A stretch of 64,000 bases of DNA from Amaurobius ferox. Its lineage: Eukaryota > Arthropoda > Arachnida > Araneae > Amaurobiidae. A program made the translations under genes and the position numbers. Every line of letters starts with the position of its first letter. The stretch's first letter is position 1. The notes beneath the pieces are model-generated. The model saw only the letters and a list, made by a program, of their open reading frames with translations, had not been told where the DNA came from and made no database searches. The stretch covers positions 9,999,191 to 10,063,190 of the forward strand of contig OX578145.1 in the NCBI GenBank assembly GCA_951213105.1, read 5' to 3'. Of this stretch, positions 47,726 to 59,090 are shown one piece after another.

Positions 47726-47870
47726 TAATAAAAACCGTACTACGTAAAGGCAATAAAAAGAGGTATTCTACAGTTAAAGCTACAAAAGTAAAAGATGAAA
47801 ATATATTATAATGTACATTTAAGAGAATGTAGAAGTATGGCTAAAATATTAAGGAGAGATTATGAGAATT

Positions 47871-48172
47871 TTAGGCTAATAGAAACTTATTTACTATTCC
47901 ATTTACTAAATATGCTGGATATTCATAAAATTTACTGGTAATTTTGAGGTTATTAATTTGCAAAGTATGAAATTTTTTATCTGATAATCTATAAATTCTA
48001 AAAAGTTGATTAAGTATAATATTTCTAAACAATTGAATCGAGTTGCAGGAATTAAATGGTAATAATTTATTAATATTAAATTTAAAAAAAATCTTTTTTG
48101 TCATATAAATTAGTAACTATCCCATTAGTAGGTTCTATAATTAGATTTAAATCCAAATAATTAATATTTTTA

Positions 48173-48176
<4 letters not shown>
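47871..48176 (-). pseudogene. Reverse transcriptase fragment (RT copy 2)
   Basis: The minus frame reads FFKFNINKLLPFNSCNSIQL, then RIYRLSDKKFHTLQINNLK and ends KFLLA and TAA, matching copies 1 and 3. A one-base difference in the A run near 48090 shifts the frame, and the YVDD box and everything upstream are gone beyond the (TA)n. Confidence 0.75.

Positions 48177-48205
<29 letters not shown>
48177..48205. repeat. (TA)n tract at the 5' edge of RT copy 2
   Basis: About 14 TA units. RT sequence ends against it and unrelated sequence follows. Confidence 0.9.
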
Positions 48206-48208
<3 letters not shown>

Positions 48209-48495
48209 ATTTTGTTTCACAATATCATATATAATTATTTTAGCGACCTGAATGGACTTGCTAGTCCCTAGGCCGCATTATAACAGAATTTTGAGTTCTG
48301 TGTTTATGCTGTGTCCTTCTGTCTGTTGTTGTGCTCTCCTGTATTGTCTTGTTTGTTGTATTAATAAAAATTTGAAATGTGCAGACAAATAAGTCCTTCT
48401 TATTGTTTATCTCATACCAAAAGCTTGCGAATATCGATAATAACTTTCTTGTCCCTCGCGACGTGGCTATATGCGGGTTACACTACATATTATGA
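48206..48495 (+). repeat. Possible LTR-like fragment
   Basis: It contains TTAATAAAAATTTGAAATGTG, a polyadenylation-like AATAAA in a TG-rich context, and ends GCGGGTTACACTACA. This is the style of an LTR 3' end, but no matching second LTR, primer site or gag/pol was found. Confidence 0.25.
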
Positions 48496-49780
48496 AGGAT
48501 AATTGGGAGGTTTTGAGATGCTGCTTTTGGTGAGCTACTTAACGCTCTATGAAAAGGGATATTTTCGAACTAATAACGCACCTAGAAACATTGCTGCTGA
48601 ACAAATCATTTTCAAATACTTCGTTCTTGATGTTACCCACATTGTATCTGGTAATTCCGTAATTCGGGTAATCGTAACGTCGAATGTCTAATGTGCAGGA
48701 GGAACAAGCCGAACTTCCAATTTATTTGCCCTCTCTTCCCTCTCCTGAAATAAATGATAGGCCCTCTCCTACCCACCCGAAAACAATGAAATGAACATTA
48801 TTGCAACGCATCCCAGCACATTAACCCACTTCTACCACCAAAAGGCAGAGATTTTTATTACAGGAGGAAAAATATAAAGAAAGACTGCGCAAGACATAAG
48901 AACAAATAAGGAGAAAAAAAATAGACTCCAAGAGGAACTTCACCCCAAACTAGAAAGAATCGCAGGCAAAAAAAGATCCAAAGAGCATCGGTTCGGAAAA
49001 TGCCGCCAGGGAGACTTCTTGGAGGGTAGAGATGAGTTCTCTCCCCCACCCCTCCCGGATTAAAAGACACCGAGAACGGAATAAGGGGTGGTTGAAGGGG
49101 GTGGACGTTCACGTAGTCATCGAATGCTCCGAACGTTCACTGGAGTGAGAAATTAAAACCCAATGTGGCGCTTGTTCCTCTTTGGTAACGAGATGGGGTG
49201 ACGAGAGATGTGGATTGGGGGGGCTAGCACGTACCGTACTCACGTGACACTGGTAAAAAATGATCACGGGGGAGGGAGTGTCTGGAAAACAATGCGCATT
49301 GTAGTCATTCATCAAAAAAGATGTTTTCGTTTGAGGAGATAGAAACCTCCTTAAGTTTTATAATAGGAATTTTTTTTTCTTTCCATCTCCGATTGTTTTT
49401 GGTGGCTGCAGGTATCAATGAGAGTGGAGAGTTGATCTTAAGGGGGTGAGTTCCATGGGACTTATTCGAATCTCGAATTTATTTCGGTGCTTTAGGATCG
49501 GAGAAATTAACTTTACAACTCTTGCATGGTATTGGGTGATAAGAGAGTCATTGCTGCCAAAAGTGGAGTACTCGGAATGTAGATTCGCCTTTTGAAATAT
49601 TTACTTTTGTTCCCCCTCTGTGTATTTTGAATAGCCGTTTTGCATGTTTAGAATAGTTATACTGTGTAATACGGAAATATTAGAATAACGAACAATAAAA
49701 TGTGGTGTGTGTGCAAATGTTAATTGATCGTCCCTGTGAGCACAAATGTCCACATATCCATATCTAGGTACGAACTTTTT
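48496..49780. other. Partly GC-rich stretch, nothing named
   Basis: 48720-49320 is GC-richer, with purine runs (GGGGGAGGGAG type). Open minus frames at 48858-49112 and 49109-49315, and a plus frame at 48503-48691, have no known domain. Confidence 0.45.
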
Positions 49781-49785
49781 TTACT

Positions 49786-49870
49786 TTACAATGTATAATA
49801 ATATAGGAAAAGTATTAGAATTGTGACAAAAGACGGAGCACTTTAGTTTTCGACGAAACCACACGTTTCG
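49786..49870 (+). repeat. Hairpin-headed repeat, fragment 3
   Basis: TTACTTTACAATGTATA and ATATAGGAAAAGTATTAG, then GAATTGTGAC and CCACACGTTTCGGGC, as in the other copies. Confidence 0.55.
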
Positions 49871-49885
49871 GGCACTCTAGACCGT

Positions 49886-49993
49886 GACAACTCCCTCTCT
49901 CTCTGTATCTCTCTCTCTCTGTCTCTCTCTCTGTCTCTCCCTCTGTCTCTCTCTCTGTCTCTCTCTGTCTCTTTCTCTCTCTGTGTGTGTGTA
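49886..49993. repeat. (CT)n/(CTCTGT)n microsatellite
   Basis: CTCTCTCTCTG and related units repeated over about 105 bases, then GTGTGTGTGTATG. The Arg/Glu-rich minus frame over it (49815-50000) is an artefact of the repeat. Confidence 0.9.
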
Positions 49994-50078
49994 TGTGCAT
50001 GTGTGCGTATCGACTCTAGCCTAGCTCAAAAACCATTTGAGAAAATCTCATAAAATTCCGTTAGCTAAGTCTCGGACG

Positions 50079-50482
50079 TTTTGTCTCTGCACGTTTACCT
50101 CCTCCAGCCAGTCTCAGAGAGTTGGAAACTGCCCTATTGGAGGAATGGCTATTGCTCGAATTTGCGATGGTTGATCGCCTCATTGAAAGCATGAAAAATC
50201 GTTGTAAAGTTTGTGTTAAAGTCCGGGGTGGTCACATACCATATTAATGTAACTTTTGTTTGGTTTGTTTGCCTTTAAACATCCTTTTGTTAATGATCCA
50301 AATGTGACGTCATCATATAAATTGCGAAAAGTAAATATTTTTTTCATCTTTGTACATAATTCTTGTTTTCTTTAATGCATAAACACATTTGCCACCTTCA
50401 TGTAAAATTTTGAGTTAATCAAAACTTTACTTTTCCATTATAGTCGATTTTACCGTTCGTGCTTAACTTTTGGAAGCCAGTG
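50079..50482 (+). mobile_element. Tc1-like transposon fragment (3' end)
   Basis: It matches 21382-21782 from the SLRELETALLEEW region of the transposase through VRGGHIPY and its TAA, to the 3' inverted repeat GCTTAACTTTTGGAAGCCAGTG. TA follows at 50483-50484. The 5' two-thirds are missing. Differences from the full copy are moderate, so the two are separate old insertions. Confidence 0.8.
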
Positions 50483-50582
50483 TATATCTAGAACTTTCTA
50501 TTGTGATGGAGACTTGCGAGAATCATTGCAGAGACTTGCATTATTGTGTAGATAAATTATTTAGATAAACCAGGTCAGCTTA

Positions 50583-50850
50583 AAACTAAATTTATTGCTT
50601 TTATTGCTATATTTTGTTGTTTGCTAAATTTATTACTTTTATTGCTATATTTTGCTATTTGCAAAATGTATTGCTTTTATTGCTATATTTAGCTATTTAT
50701 TAAATTTACTGCTTTTATTGATATATTTAGCTATCTGCTAAATTTATTGCTATATTTTGCTATTTTCTAACTTTGTTACTTTAATTGTTACATTTTGCAA
50801 TTTGCTAAATTTATTGCAATATTTTTCTATTTACCAAATTTATAGTTATA
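50583..50850 (+). repeat. Minisatellite of ~44-bp units
   Basis: The unit AAATTTATTGCTTTTATTGC followed by TATATTTTGCTATTTGCT is repeated about six times with drift, later units being shorter (TTGCTATATTTTGC). Confidence 0.8.
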
Positions 50851-52671
50851 TATTAGGGTGCTCATAAATTTCAATTATGGTGATTGGTGATCCTACTGAA
50901 GAGGGAAAAGGAGCTTTTTGTATATAAAATATAACTTGCTATCCCTTCAGATAAAATGTTATAATTTCTTATATTGCTGTAAAAGTATTAATTTCAATTA
51001 TTTTAAAGCCACACATGCTTTTACTTGTATGAAATGTATCGGCATATTTGAGTATGCAATATAAACCACGAAATCAAACTGTATAAATAATGGTGAAATA
51101 ATATTGCTCTTCCTTTGAAAATGCTTCCATTTAATTTAGCCAAACTAATAGTGCCTCACGCGGGTCCCAATTTCTTGCATACCTTAACAAGAACTCCGAT
51201 CAACCAGATGAACTCATTATGTACCTTTTCCACATCACCTTCATACACATTTGCTGGATTTATTAAGCGGGTGTTTCTAAGCAAATTACTTTGACGAAGC
51301 ATCGCCCCGTCAAAAAACGCCATTTGCCGCTGGCGCCTCTGACAACCATGCTCAATGAAATGTCACCAAACGCTTTACCACGTGACAGAGGTACTCTCCA
51401 CCCCCCACCGCCCAACACGGGCGAGCGCGCACCACTGAATATTCAACGGGCGAGCAGGGGGATGTGCACATGGACCACTGAGTTTTAGGAAAATCTAGTT
51501 TCGGGCTACTTTGTCTAATTAAACAAGATAAAAGAGAGAGAGGGTGAGGTGGAACCGGAAAATGAGATGTAAATCTAGGAAAAGACTTCTTTTTTATACG
51601 GCAGCTTGAGATGGTGACTGTAGGAGCCGAATGTCACGTGGTATGACGAAAGCAACAATCATTGGGTTCATTTCTGCAATTGAATTTTAGCATTTTACTT
51701 AAACGGTAACAAAGAAAGAAAAAAATATAAATTAGGGGTCCTCACTTCTCTTAAATGTTTTCAAGCCATTTTTGGTTTATCTCCTGATTCACAGTTCTTG
51801 GAATTCTTGAAGCAGAAATGGCGTGTTTGTTGGGTATTGCATCTGAAGTATCTCTATAGGATTTAATTTTTCTCAACCATTTCAACTGAATGGGATAACT
51901 GAGAGGATAACTTGATAAAGGACCACATTTTTAGTTCCCTCACTTGTTCTTCCATTTTGGTCCCCTCTCTTCTACAGAATCCTCAATAGAGCATGGACGC
52001 GAGACGCCACATGAAGAATTTTGCTCGTATGCTTAACAGTATGGTCATTTCAGTTGATTCTGCATTAAACACGGCTATTTTGGACATAAATTATCGTTTA
52101 GCCCCCTAAGTTTAGTAGGAAATATCTAAATTTATCTTCTTCCATGGATACTGTTAATTTCCCGGTCAATAAATGGTTCACTTTCAATAAAATATATACA
52201 TAAGTTTTTTAAGAAAATGAGTTATGTACCTTTCCCTCCTCGCTTGCAGAATAGGCTAGTAAATGTATACACCTTTAGAACGCTAACTAGTGACTACGGT
52301 AAAAATGTATAGTAGTGTACATTCACTTAAAATCTCTTAACGTGCACTTCGCACAAGAAATGTTTAAAAATACATTGTTACTTAAGTACTCCAAACAACT
52401 TCTTTTCAGCACAAAGGTAACTTCCGATGTTTGATGCGTCTAGTTTTAATTTTTATTTGCCATCCTCTTCAATTTACAATTAAATTTATAGTAAAAATAA
52501 TGCCCTTTTACTCTTACTTTTCTGCTCATTCTACTACACAGGCTGTTTATTTACCTCCGTGCACATGTTTGATAGGCGTCGAAGTAAAAGGACTACAACT
52601 AATTGGCAGCATGAAAACGAAATACTTTAGGAGAATACATATCCTTCCATAGCACGCAATAAGCCAGCACC
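50851..52671. other. No recognised gene; small GC-rich patch
   Basis: 51290-51490 is GC-richer and open on the plus strand for 65 codons without a known domain. The frame at 52431-52652 is likewise unrecognised. The rest is AT-rich. Confidence 0.45.
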
Positions 52672-52790
52672 TATTGTAATACTTTATTATATACTGTATA
52701 TATTGTAATGCTTTATTACATACTGTATATATTGCAATACTTTATAATGTATATATTGTATTACTTTATTATATATTGTATTGTAAAACA
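52672..52790 (+). repeat. Tandem repeat of ~35-bp units
   Basis: TATTGTAATACTTTATTATATACTG with variants occurs about four times. Confidence 0.75.
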
Positions 52791-53274
52791 ACACTCCATT
52801 GGACATTAGACTCGAGTATACAGTGAAGCGACTAGAGTTGCCATTTTATGGATAGAGTGAGCTATTTTTGAAAGTTATCATCCAAAAATGATTAAATTTA
52901 GCAATACATGGCTAAGTTTGCAACTACTTATAATAGCCCTTCATGAATTCAAGCAAATTTTTGCTATGATTCTATAGCTCATCTTAAGTGTTGACAACAC
53001 TGGAGGCGACGTTTGCTCTACGACACGACGTTGCCTATAGGCAACGTCGTGTCTATAAAAGCAAAAAATCGTCGTCGTATAAAAGCAAAAAATATTGTGT
53101 TGGTAGCAGCGGACTTTCCCTGCAGACTCAAATTAATTTTCTCTTTACTTCTTTCATAATTCAATAAATTGAGTTTAATCGCGCAAAATAACACTGATAA
53201 TTATTTGAAATGACACTGAATTTGCGGTAGGTTTGAAGTCAATTTTTACTTTTATTTCGGAGCTGGACTTATTT
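52791..53274. other. AT-rich with a palindrome
   Basis: Apart from the palindrome at 53022-53053 I see nothing to name. Confidence 0.5.
53022..53053. repeat. Perfect 32-bp palindrome
   Basis: The arm GACACGACGTTGCCTA is followed at once by its exact reverse complement, with no spacer. The next base pair outward does not match. It is GC-richer than its surroundings and is followed by TATAAAAGC, which recurs at 53077 after a CGTCGTCG phrase. Confidence 0.95.
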
Positions 53275-53735
53275 TCAAAAACGAAAACTAAAATATCTCT
53301 AAAACAGTTTGTCCTAGAGTTATGGGGTTGGTGTTATTCCTTTTATGGTCAAAACGTACGTATAAAGGATGCATGTAATTGATACAGTAGAGCATATGTA
53401 GTCTTTTATTTAATATTTTGACGATTTTTCCGGACCATTTCGAAAGGAAAAGGTAGGTTCTTTTTTTTTCCGAATCGTACCAAAATCTATTTAGCACAAG
53501 TGACTTATCTACTAAATTTTATGAAATTTGGTAAATTAGTTTTTTAGCTAGAGTGAATACATACATTGCACAGACAGACATACCGAAAGACAGACGTCAC
53601 GCTAAAAATAATTTTTTCGGGTTCTAAAAGTGCTCGAAACGTATAGATCCGTCAAAAACCCCAAGTTGCGATTTTCGACACGATTCCAATATTTTCCCAT
53701 GCATTGTAGGGAAAGTACAATGTGATTATCCATCA
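53275..53735 (-). repeat. Hairpin-headed repeat, long copy (minus)
   Basis: In reverse it starts TACTTTCCCTACAATGCATG and GGGAAAATATTGG, then AATCGTGTCGAAAATCGCAA, GATCTATACGTTTCGAGC, a GTCTGTCTGTGCAATGTATG phrase, AGCTAAAAAACTAAT, ATCACTTGTGC-like and ATTTTGGTACGATTCGG. The same order runs forward at 62880-63470. The minus frame at 53288-53497 lies within it and is not a gene. Confidence 0.7.
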
Positions 53736-55121
53736 TCACACGCGGTGAACTATAGTTTCACGGCCATTACCGCTTATCATACTGACGATCCGTGCAAGCA
53801 ATGACAATGAACACAAAATTCTTTGACAGAAAGATTTTTAAAATTTTCTGGTAGTCATATTATATTTTTGAATTCAATAACGATTGGGGAAGGTTTTGAT
53901 CCCTTCCAATGTTAATAAATTCTAATCGCTCACAAATACAGTGAATCGACTTCTGCTCTATAACAGAACGTTGAATAAAAGCAGAAAAATTCCCAGTAGT
54001 CCTTAATAGTAGGAAATAGCCTAATAGGCTCAAGTTCCTAATTCAAAAGGATTTCATTCATGCCTGCTCTCTATTGAAAATGAGAAGGAGATGTTTTAAT
54101 TTGGCATCTATATATTTAAGTTCTAACGACGTTTCTGTCGGCAACTATTTCTACTCGGCTGATTTTCATATTTTATTTTTAAACAAAAGTTATCGACCTT
54201 CATATTTGCCGAAATAGAACATTTATTAAAATATATGTTGTGTAGCCATTTTTTGAATCCTTATGGTTGCATCTCTTTCATGATCTCTTTTTTAAAAGAA
54301 CGGTTTCGACTAGCAGATAAGCCCCCACCCCCTCAAATTTTTGCTCAAATCGAGAACGTATTCAAATTTATAATATGACAACCTATGGAATCTATATATC
54401 ATACAACTGAATGAGACTGATAGGTTATGGGATGAATGACACAAAATTTGCTGAAGGTAGAAACTTGAAATTTTAAACTTCGGACTTGATCTATAAGTAA
54501 TAAAAAAATAATTAAACAGATTGGAATTAATTTTTTTGACATTTGTATATCGTAGAATTTTTTGTTCTAACATTCTTTCAGCCATCACTCGAGAACGGGG
54601 AAACGCACAAAATTTGTTTTTATACCATTATACACAGAAAACAATATACTAAATTTTCTTAACTAACTTTATTAGTGTCCAATCAACCGTTCTTGAAAAT
54701 TTTTAATTTATATAGTTTTAGCAGACGATACTTTTTTTACTATATTTTATAAATGAATGTGTTTATCGTTTTTGATTTCATTGTGGTAACTGAGTTACGT
54801 TTTAAATATCGAAATCGTTTGATGGCTATTCTTCAAATCAAACTATTGAAAAATAATGACATATTTAGTTGATTTCAGCTTAAAATGTCTGAAAACTTTG
54901 GAAATAAGTCGACCTATAGTGATAAGAAATGATATATTATTTTACATCCCACAATTTTCATGTTAACGGAACTATATAAAATATTATTTTTGAGCAAAAT
55001 AAACCTTTCAGAAAGTAGTTTATACTTTTTACAGCCTATATTTACTACATATGCCACATGATATATCATACTACGCCACATGCTAGATCAAGCCCTTCCT
55101 GAATAGACGATGAATTGAATG
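53736..55121. other. AT-rich stretch without genes
   Basis: The minus frame at 54310-54588 (92 codons) has no known domain. No repeat ends were found. Confidence 0.5.
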
Positions 55122-55129
55122 CTGAAAGT

Positions 55130-55532
55130 CAGGGCCTGACTAACGCAGGGGCATGCGGGCAGCTGTCCCAGGGCTCCATGTTAAAGGGGCCCCAAATTAA
55201 ACAATTACAGCATAAAAAAATTAACGACTGCTCCTTGAAAATAAATTATGCCATCTGAATTGATTTGTCCTGCGAAAAGATTCATAGTGGAGATATATGG
55301 GGATTACAGCACTCATTTAGCATGTTGGCATCTTGGACAGGATAAGAAAGCTACCAATAATTTAAATTGCATTCAAATATGTAAGAACTTTATTTTGTTT
55401 ACTTTTAGAATACAATTATGTTTTTGAAAAAAAAAATATTTTTGTCCATTTCGTATATGTCAAGAGGTGAGGGAGGCGGGACCCCGGAGGAATGTCTGCT
55501 CCGGGCCCCAGTTCTCGCTGAGTCGGGCCCTG
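55130..55532. mobile_element. hAT-type MITE, 403 bp, perfect 8-bp target duplication
   Basis: The left end CAGGGCCTGACTAACGCAGG and the right end, read inverted, CAGGGCCCGACTCAGCGAG are imperfect inverted repeats. CTGAAAGT lies directly outside both (55122-55129 and 55533-55540). The ends resemble those of the MITE at 13.68 kb, so they are one family. No transposase inside. Confidence 0.9.
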
Positions 55533-55540
55533 CTGAAAGT

Positions 55541-56569
55541 CATTTCATAAATGAAGTATATATCAAAATATGAAAGATGTTTTTTTATCTCATTCTTTTC
55601 CTAAGAGTTTCCCACATATTTCTACAAATATTTGAATAAACCCGATGTACCTGTTATTCTTTTGAGAAAAAAAAAATAATAATCCTGCCCATCGCAGCAA
55701 CAGTTCGGGTTACGAAAATCCTCCAATACTTGTACGTTACCAAGAAATGTGGCCATCTGCTTTCGCTTATTTTTTTATTTATTTATTTATTTATTGGAGA
55801 CACTACAGCCGATCACAACATTTGTTTACTCCCAGAAACATGGCCTAACAAAATATGCATCACATCGAAAAGCATATTGACATATTCGGTGCGTCACACT
55901 ATATGCATCTCACCCGACCCATCAAGCTGAAAGGAATTAAATCGGCTTTGTGGTATACCAGTAATGTCAGAGGTACACGTGTTTAGGGTGGCGACCCCTA
56001 CATGTGTGGTCCTCGCTGGAGTTGACGTTAAAAGCGCGCAGCAGAATGCAGCCTATTTATGCCTTCTGTGCAAAGTCAGCCATCGGAAGTTAAACCTTGA
56101 AGACGCCGATTCATCCAGATAAGGTGGAGGAAAAATTGTGGATACTGTAGAGTTTTTCATGCAATAGAGATAGTTCTTTATTTAGGAATTTTCCATGCAC
56201 GGTGGCGGAATTTTGGTTCAATACATAAAGAATATATGTTGACAGAATTCGGTTGAGTTCACCTGAATCGGACTCTCTGCTACATAACATGATGCGACGA
56301 GAGAGAGTTCTGACGAGTCTGATGGCGTGATTATTTGCTGGTATTAACAGAAAATGGTGCATCCAATTAAAATATGTGGGGAGGGGAATGCATATTAGTA
56401 GAATTTAAAGTCTAGAGTAATGGTGAGCTGGTACCCGTAAGCGTATACCAATTGTTCATATATTTAAATGTTGGCATACCAATTGTGAAATTGTGAGAAA
56501 TTCACAAAATCAATTATGCAAGAAACGTTAGAGGTCTTTAGGTAGTCCTTTCGAAAGGTTGGTGGTAGA
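55541..56569. other. No recognised gene
   Basis: It holds an (ATTT)n run at about 55768-55795. Frames at 55730-55930 (plus) and 56111-56362 (minus) show no domain that I know. Confidence 0.45.
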
Positions 56570-56710
56570 GAAATGGTGGTATGGTCCCTGTGCTTGTCAT
56601 CCCCATTGGATTTAGATCTAAATTACGGGACACTGTCCCGGCTGTCCAAACAGATGCCACACACGTTCGGATAGGTCAGACAGTCTGGGTTAAAAGAAAG
56701 TGTCATTTAG
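56570..56710 (+). repeat. tRNA-SINE family body, copy 5 (plus)
   Basis: TGGTCCCTGTGC, GGACACTGTCCCGGCTGTC, CAGATGCCACAC and GGTCAGACAGTCTGGGTT follow the reverse complement of the 37.7-kb and 3.3-kb copies. The tRNA-like head is missing. Confidence 0.4.
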
Positions 56711-57662
56711 AAATATAGTGTATTGAGAATGTAACTGGAAAACCAAATGAACTGGAATATGCACAATAAATGTGCATATTCAAGTCATTCCTATTATATT
56801 ACATTTTGACGTAAAACATTTTCTAAAGCGGTTCGAGTTTCATCGCGTAACAGTCCTTAGAAATTTAGTAGCTTCCCCACTTCTCACTAATGATTTGTAA
56901 AACAACTCGCGAAAACAGAGCTAATCTTGCTCCATAGTCCTCCCCTAGTCTGTAGCATACTATCCCTCCTCTTCTAGAAGAAATTCTTGCAAATTGAAAT
57001 TAATTTCTCAGAGTAGTATTACTATTTTCACTGAGAAGCGTTCTAGTCCCGTCTGATGATCCACTATAGTGAATCGGGCCCCTCATCTTGTATGGACCCA
57101 CACTAGAAGCACCACTTATTTGTATATTGACCTATTTCATTGTTGAAGCTGGTATAGTGTCAAACTAACCTGACTTGAGTTAATATCAATACTTTCCTTT
57201 CCGATGTTGGAAGTCTTTGGGGGGGTTGGGGTGCTTTTAGTAAATCCTTATACCAGGCCTTTAATTTAGAAAATGTATTTACTTGTTTGATATTAGGTGT
57301 CATTTTCTAGGACTGGGAAGCCCTTGACAAATTTTTGTCGTAGGCCCATATCTCAGGAAAATTTAACTTTCGATTTTGATGTTAGAGGGTTTTCCAAGAC
57401 GCGGTTTTAAGGACTTGGTTAATCCTTATCATAACTTCCTAATTCTGAACCTTAATTTTTATGTTGGATGTTAGGCTTTTTTTTCTACCCCTGACCATTA
57501 GTAGATTCTAATCGGAAACTTATACTGCAGAAAATTAATTTTTCTTTCTGATGTTAAGATCGCTGGCACATTCTTATGGGCAGATAGTAAATAAAATGTT
57601 TCGAATTTTCGATTGTTCACTTTTGGTTTTAACAATAGATCAAAAAACGATTCCAAAACATA
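56711..57662. other. No recognised gene
   Basis: Mixed composition with a G run at 57219. No frames or motifs of note. Confidence 0.5.
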
Positions 57663-57953
57663 TACAATAGTGGCCAAAATTATGGAAACCTTTTGGGAAA
57701 AGTGTAATTTTGAGGTTTGATGGCTCTCATAATACCATTTTTTTTTTTTGGTACCAATACCATAAAATTATATATCAATGGAAAGGTAATTTAATCAAGA
57801 TTATAATGCAATAACATTTATGAATTATCTTTTAATAGAACAGTATTTATAAAAAAGAAAAGTGAAATACATAGACAAAATTAGATATACAAAAATTCTC
57901 ACCATGTCAGTTAGTACTTAGTTGGGTAACCTTTGGCCTTAATTACGGCCTCA

Positions 57954-58354
57954 CAGCGCTTTCCCATGAACTGAACCAAGTTTTTTTAGTTTCTGCAGCT
58001 GTTATAATGTGAAACCAAGATTGAATTATTGCTTCTTAATTGGATTGCTTCTTATTGCTTCTTATTGCTTCTTATTGCTTCTTAATTGGATTTTATTGCT
58101 GGGTTGCTTCTGACTAACAAGTTTCTTTAGTCGTCTCCATAGATTTTCGATAAGGTCTGGGCTATTCCCAGGCCATTCTAGCAGTCGAATATAATGATCT
58201 TGAAGCCACGTTTTGCACACACGAGCAGCATGACATGGATCTGAATCCTGTTGAAATATAAATGCTTCATTATCTTGGAAAAGATCACGTGTAAATGGCT
58301 GCAGTTTGGACTCAAGTATTTTATTTATGTATCTTTGGGCATTTATATTCCATT
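57954..58354 (-). pseudogene. Tc1-like transposase C-terminus, inverted copy
   Basis: On the minus strand it reads FQQDSDPCHAARVCKTW with the second Asp, then LLEWPGNSPDLIENLWRRLK, which keeps the catalytic Glu but lacks two residues before it (a 6-bp deletion). KKLVSQKQPS follows, then the repeat expansion, then the C-terminus near 57954. It is a partner copy of 58726-59090. Confidence 0.75.
58026..58085. repeat. TTGCTTCTTA tandem in the left arm
   Basis: ATTGCTTCTT repeated about six times, absent from the right arm, so a local slippage expansion after the duplication. Confidence 0.8.
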
Positions 58355-58375
58355 ATTAGATGTAATACAATCAGA

Positions 58376-59090
58376 ATGCAAATCTTCTGTGAAGTTGTAT
58401 GCAAGGACTATTCGGCGCAGACTGCATGAATTTAGACTAAATTCTAGAATTCCACGAAAAAAGGCAATTTTATCTCTCAGACAAAGATTGAAAAGATTAA
58501 ACTGGGCCACCATGTTAACTGTACAAGGGAACAACGGGACAGTGTAATTTGGAGTGATGAGATCAAAATCTCCCTGTTTAGTAGTGATGGCGCAACATAC
58601 GTAAGGAGAAGAATCGGAGAAGATTTGCATCCTGAATGCATTACACCTACCGTGAAACACCAAGTTAGTGTTATGATCTGGGATTGTATGACATCAAGAG
58701 GTGTCGGCATAATTTGCGTGATCAATGGGAATATAAATGCCCAAAGATACATAAATGAAATACTTGAGCCCAAACTGCAGCCTTTTTTGCACGTGATCTT
58801 TTCCAAGATAATGAAGCATTTATATTTCAACAGGATTCAGCTCCATGCCATTTTGCTCGTGTGTGCAAAATGTGGCAAAAGATCATCATATTCAACTGTT
58901 GGAATGGCCTGGTAATAATTCAGACCTTAACTTTATCAAAAATTTATGGAGCCGACTAAAGAAATTTGTTAATCAGAAGCAACCCAGCAATAAAACCCAA
59001 TTAACAGAAGCAATAATTCAATTTTGGTTTCACATTATAACAGCTGCAGAACTAAAAAAACTTGGTTCACTCCATGCGAAAGCGCTGTAA
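58376..59090 (+). pseudogene. Tc1-like transposase, middle and C-terminus
   Basis: The frames read KLYARTIRRRLHEFRLNSRI (second helix-turn-helix region), then NWATMLTVQG and, after a frameshift, VWSDEIKISLFSSDG with the first catalytic Asp. HQVSVMIWDCMTSRGVG is the central block, QQDSAPCHFARVCKMW carries the second Asp, and after another shift LLEWPGNNSDLNFIKNLWSR follows. The expected Glu of the NPIEN box is Lys here (AAA at about 58940). The end is LGSLHAKAL and TAA at 59090. The N-terminal domain has been lost with the rearrangement. It is dead. Confidence 0.75.

Larger units (their letters stand above)
45910..48176 (-). mobile_element. RT-element copy 2 (minus strand), split by a TTA element
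   Basis: The 3' region (45910-46432) and the RT part with its downstream flank (47726-48176) match copy 1 in order, apart from an inserted TTA element at 46433-47725 and a (TA)n run at 46284-46308. The 5' side stops at a (TA)n at 48177-48205. Confidence 0.7.

Noticed and set aside
49815..50000. Arg/Glu/Thr-rich minus ORF
   Set aside because: Translation of a CT-rich microsatellite.
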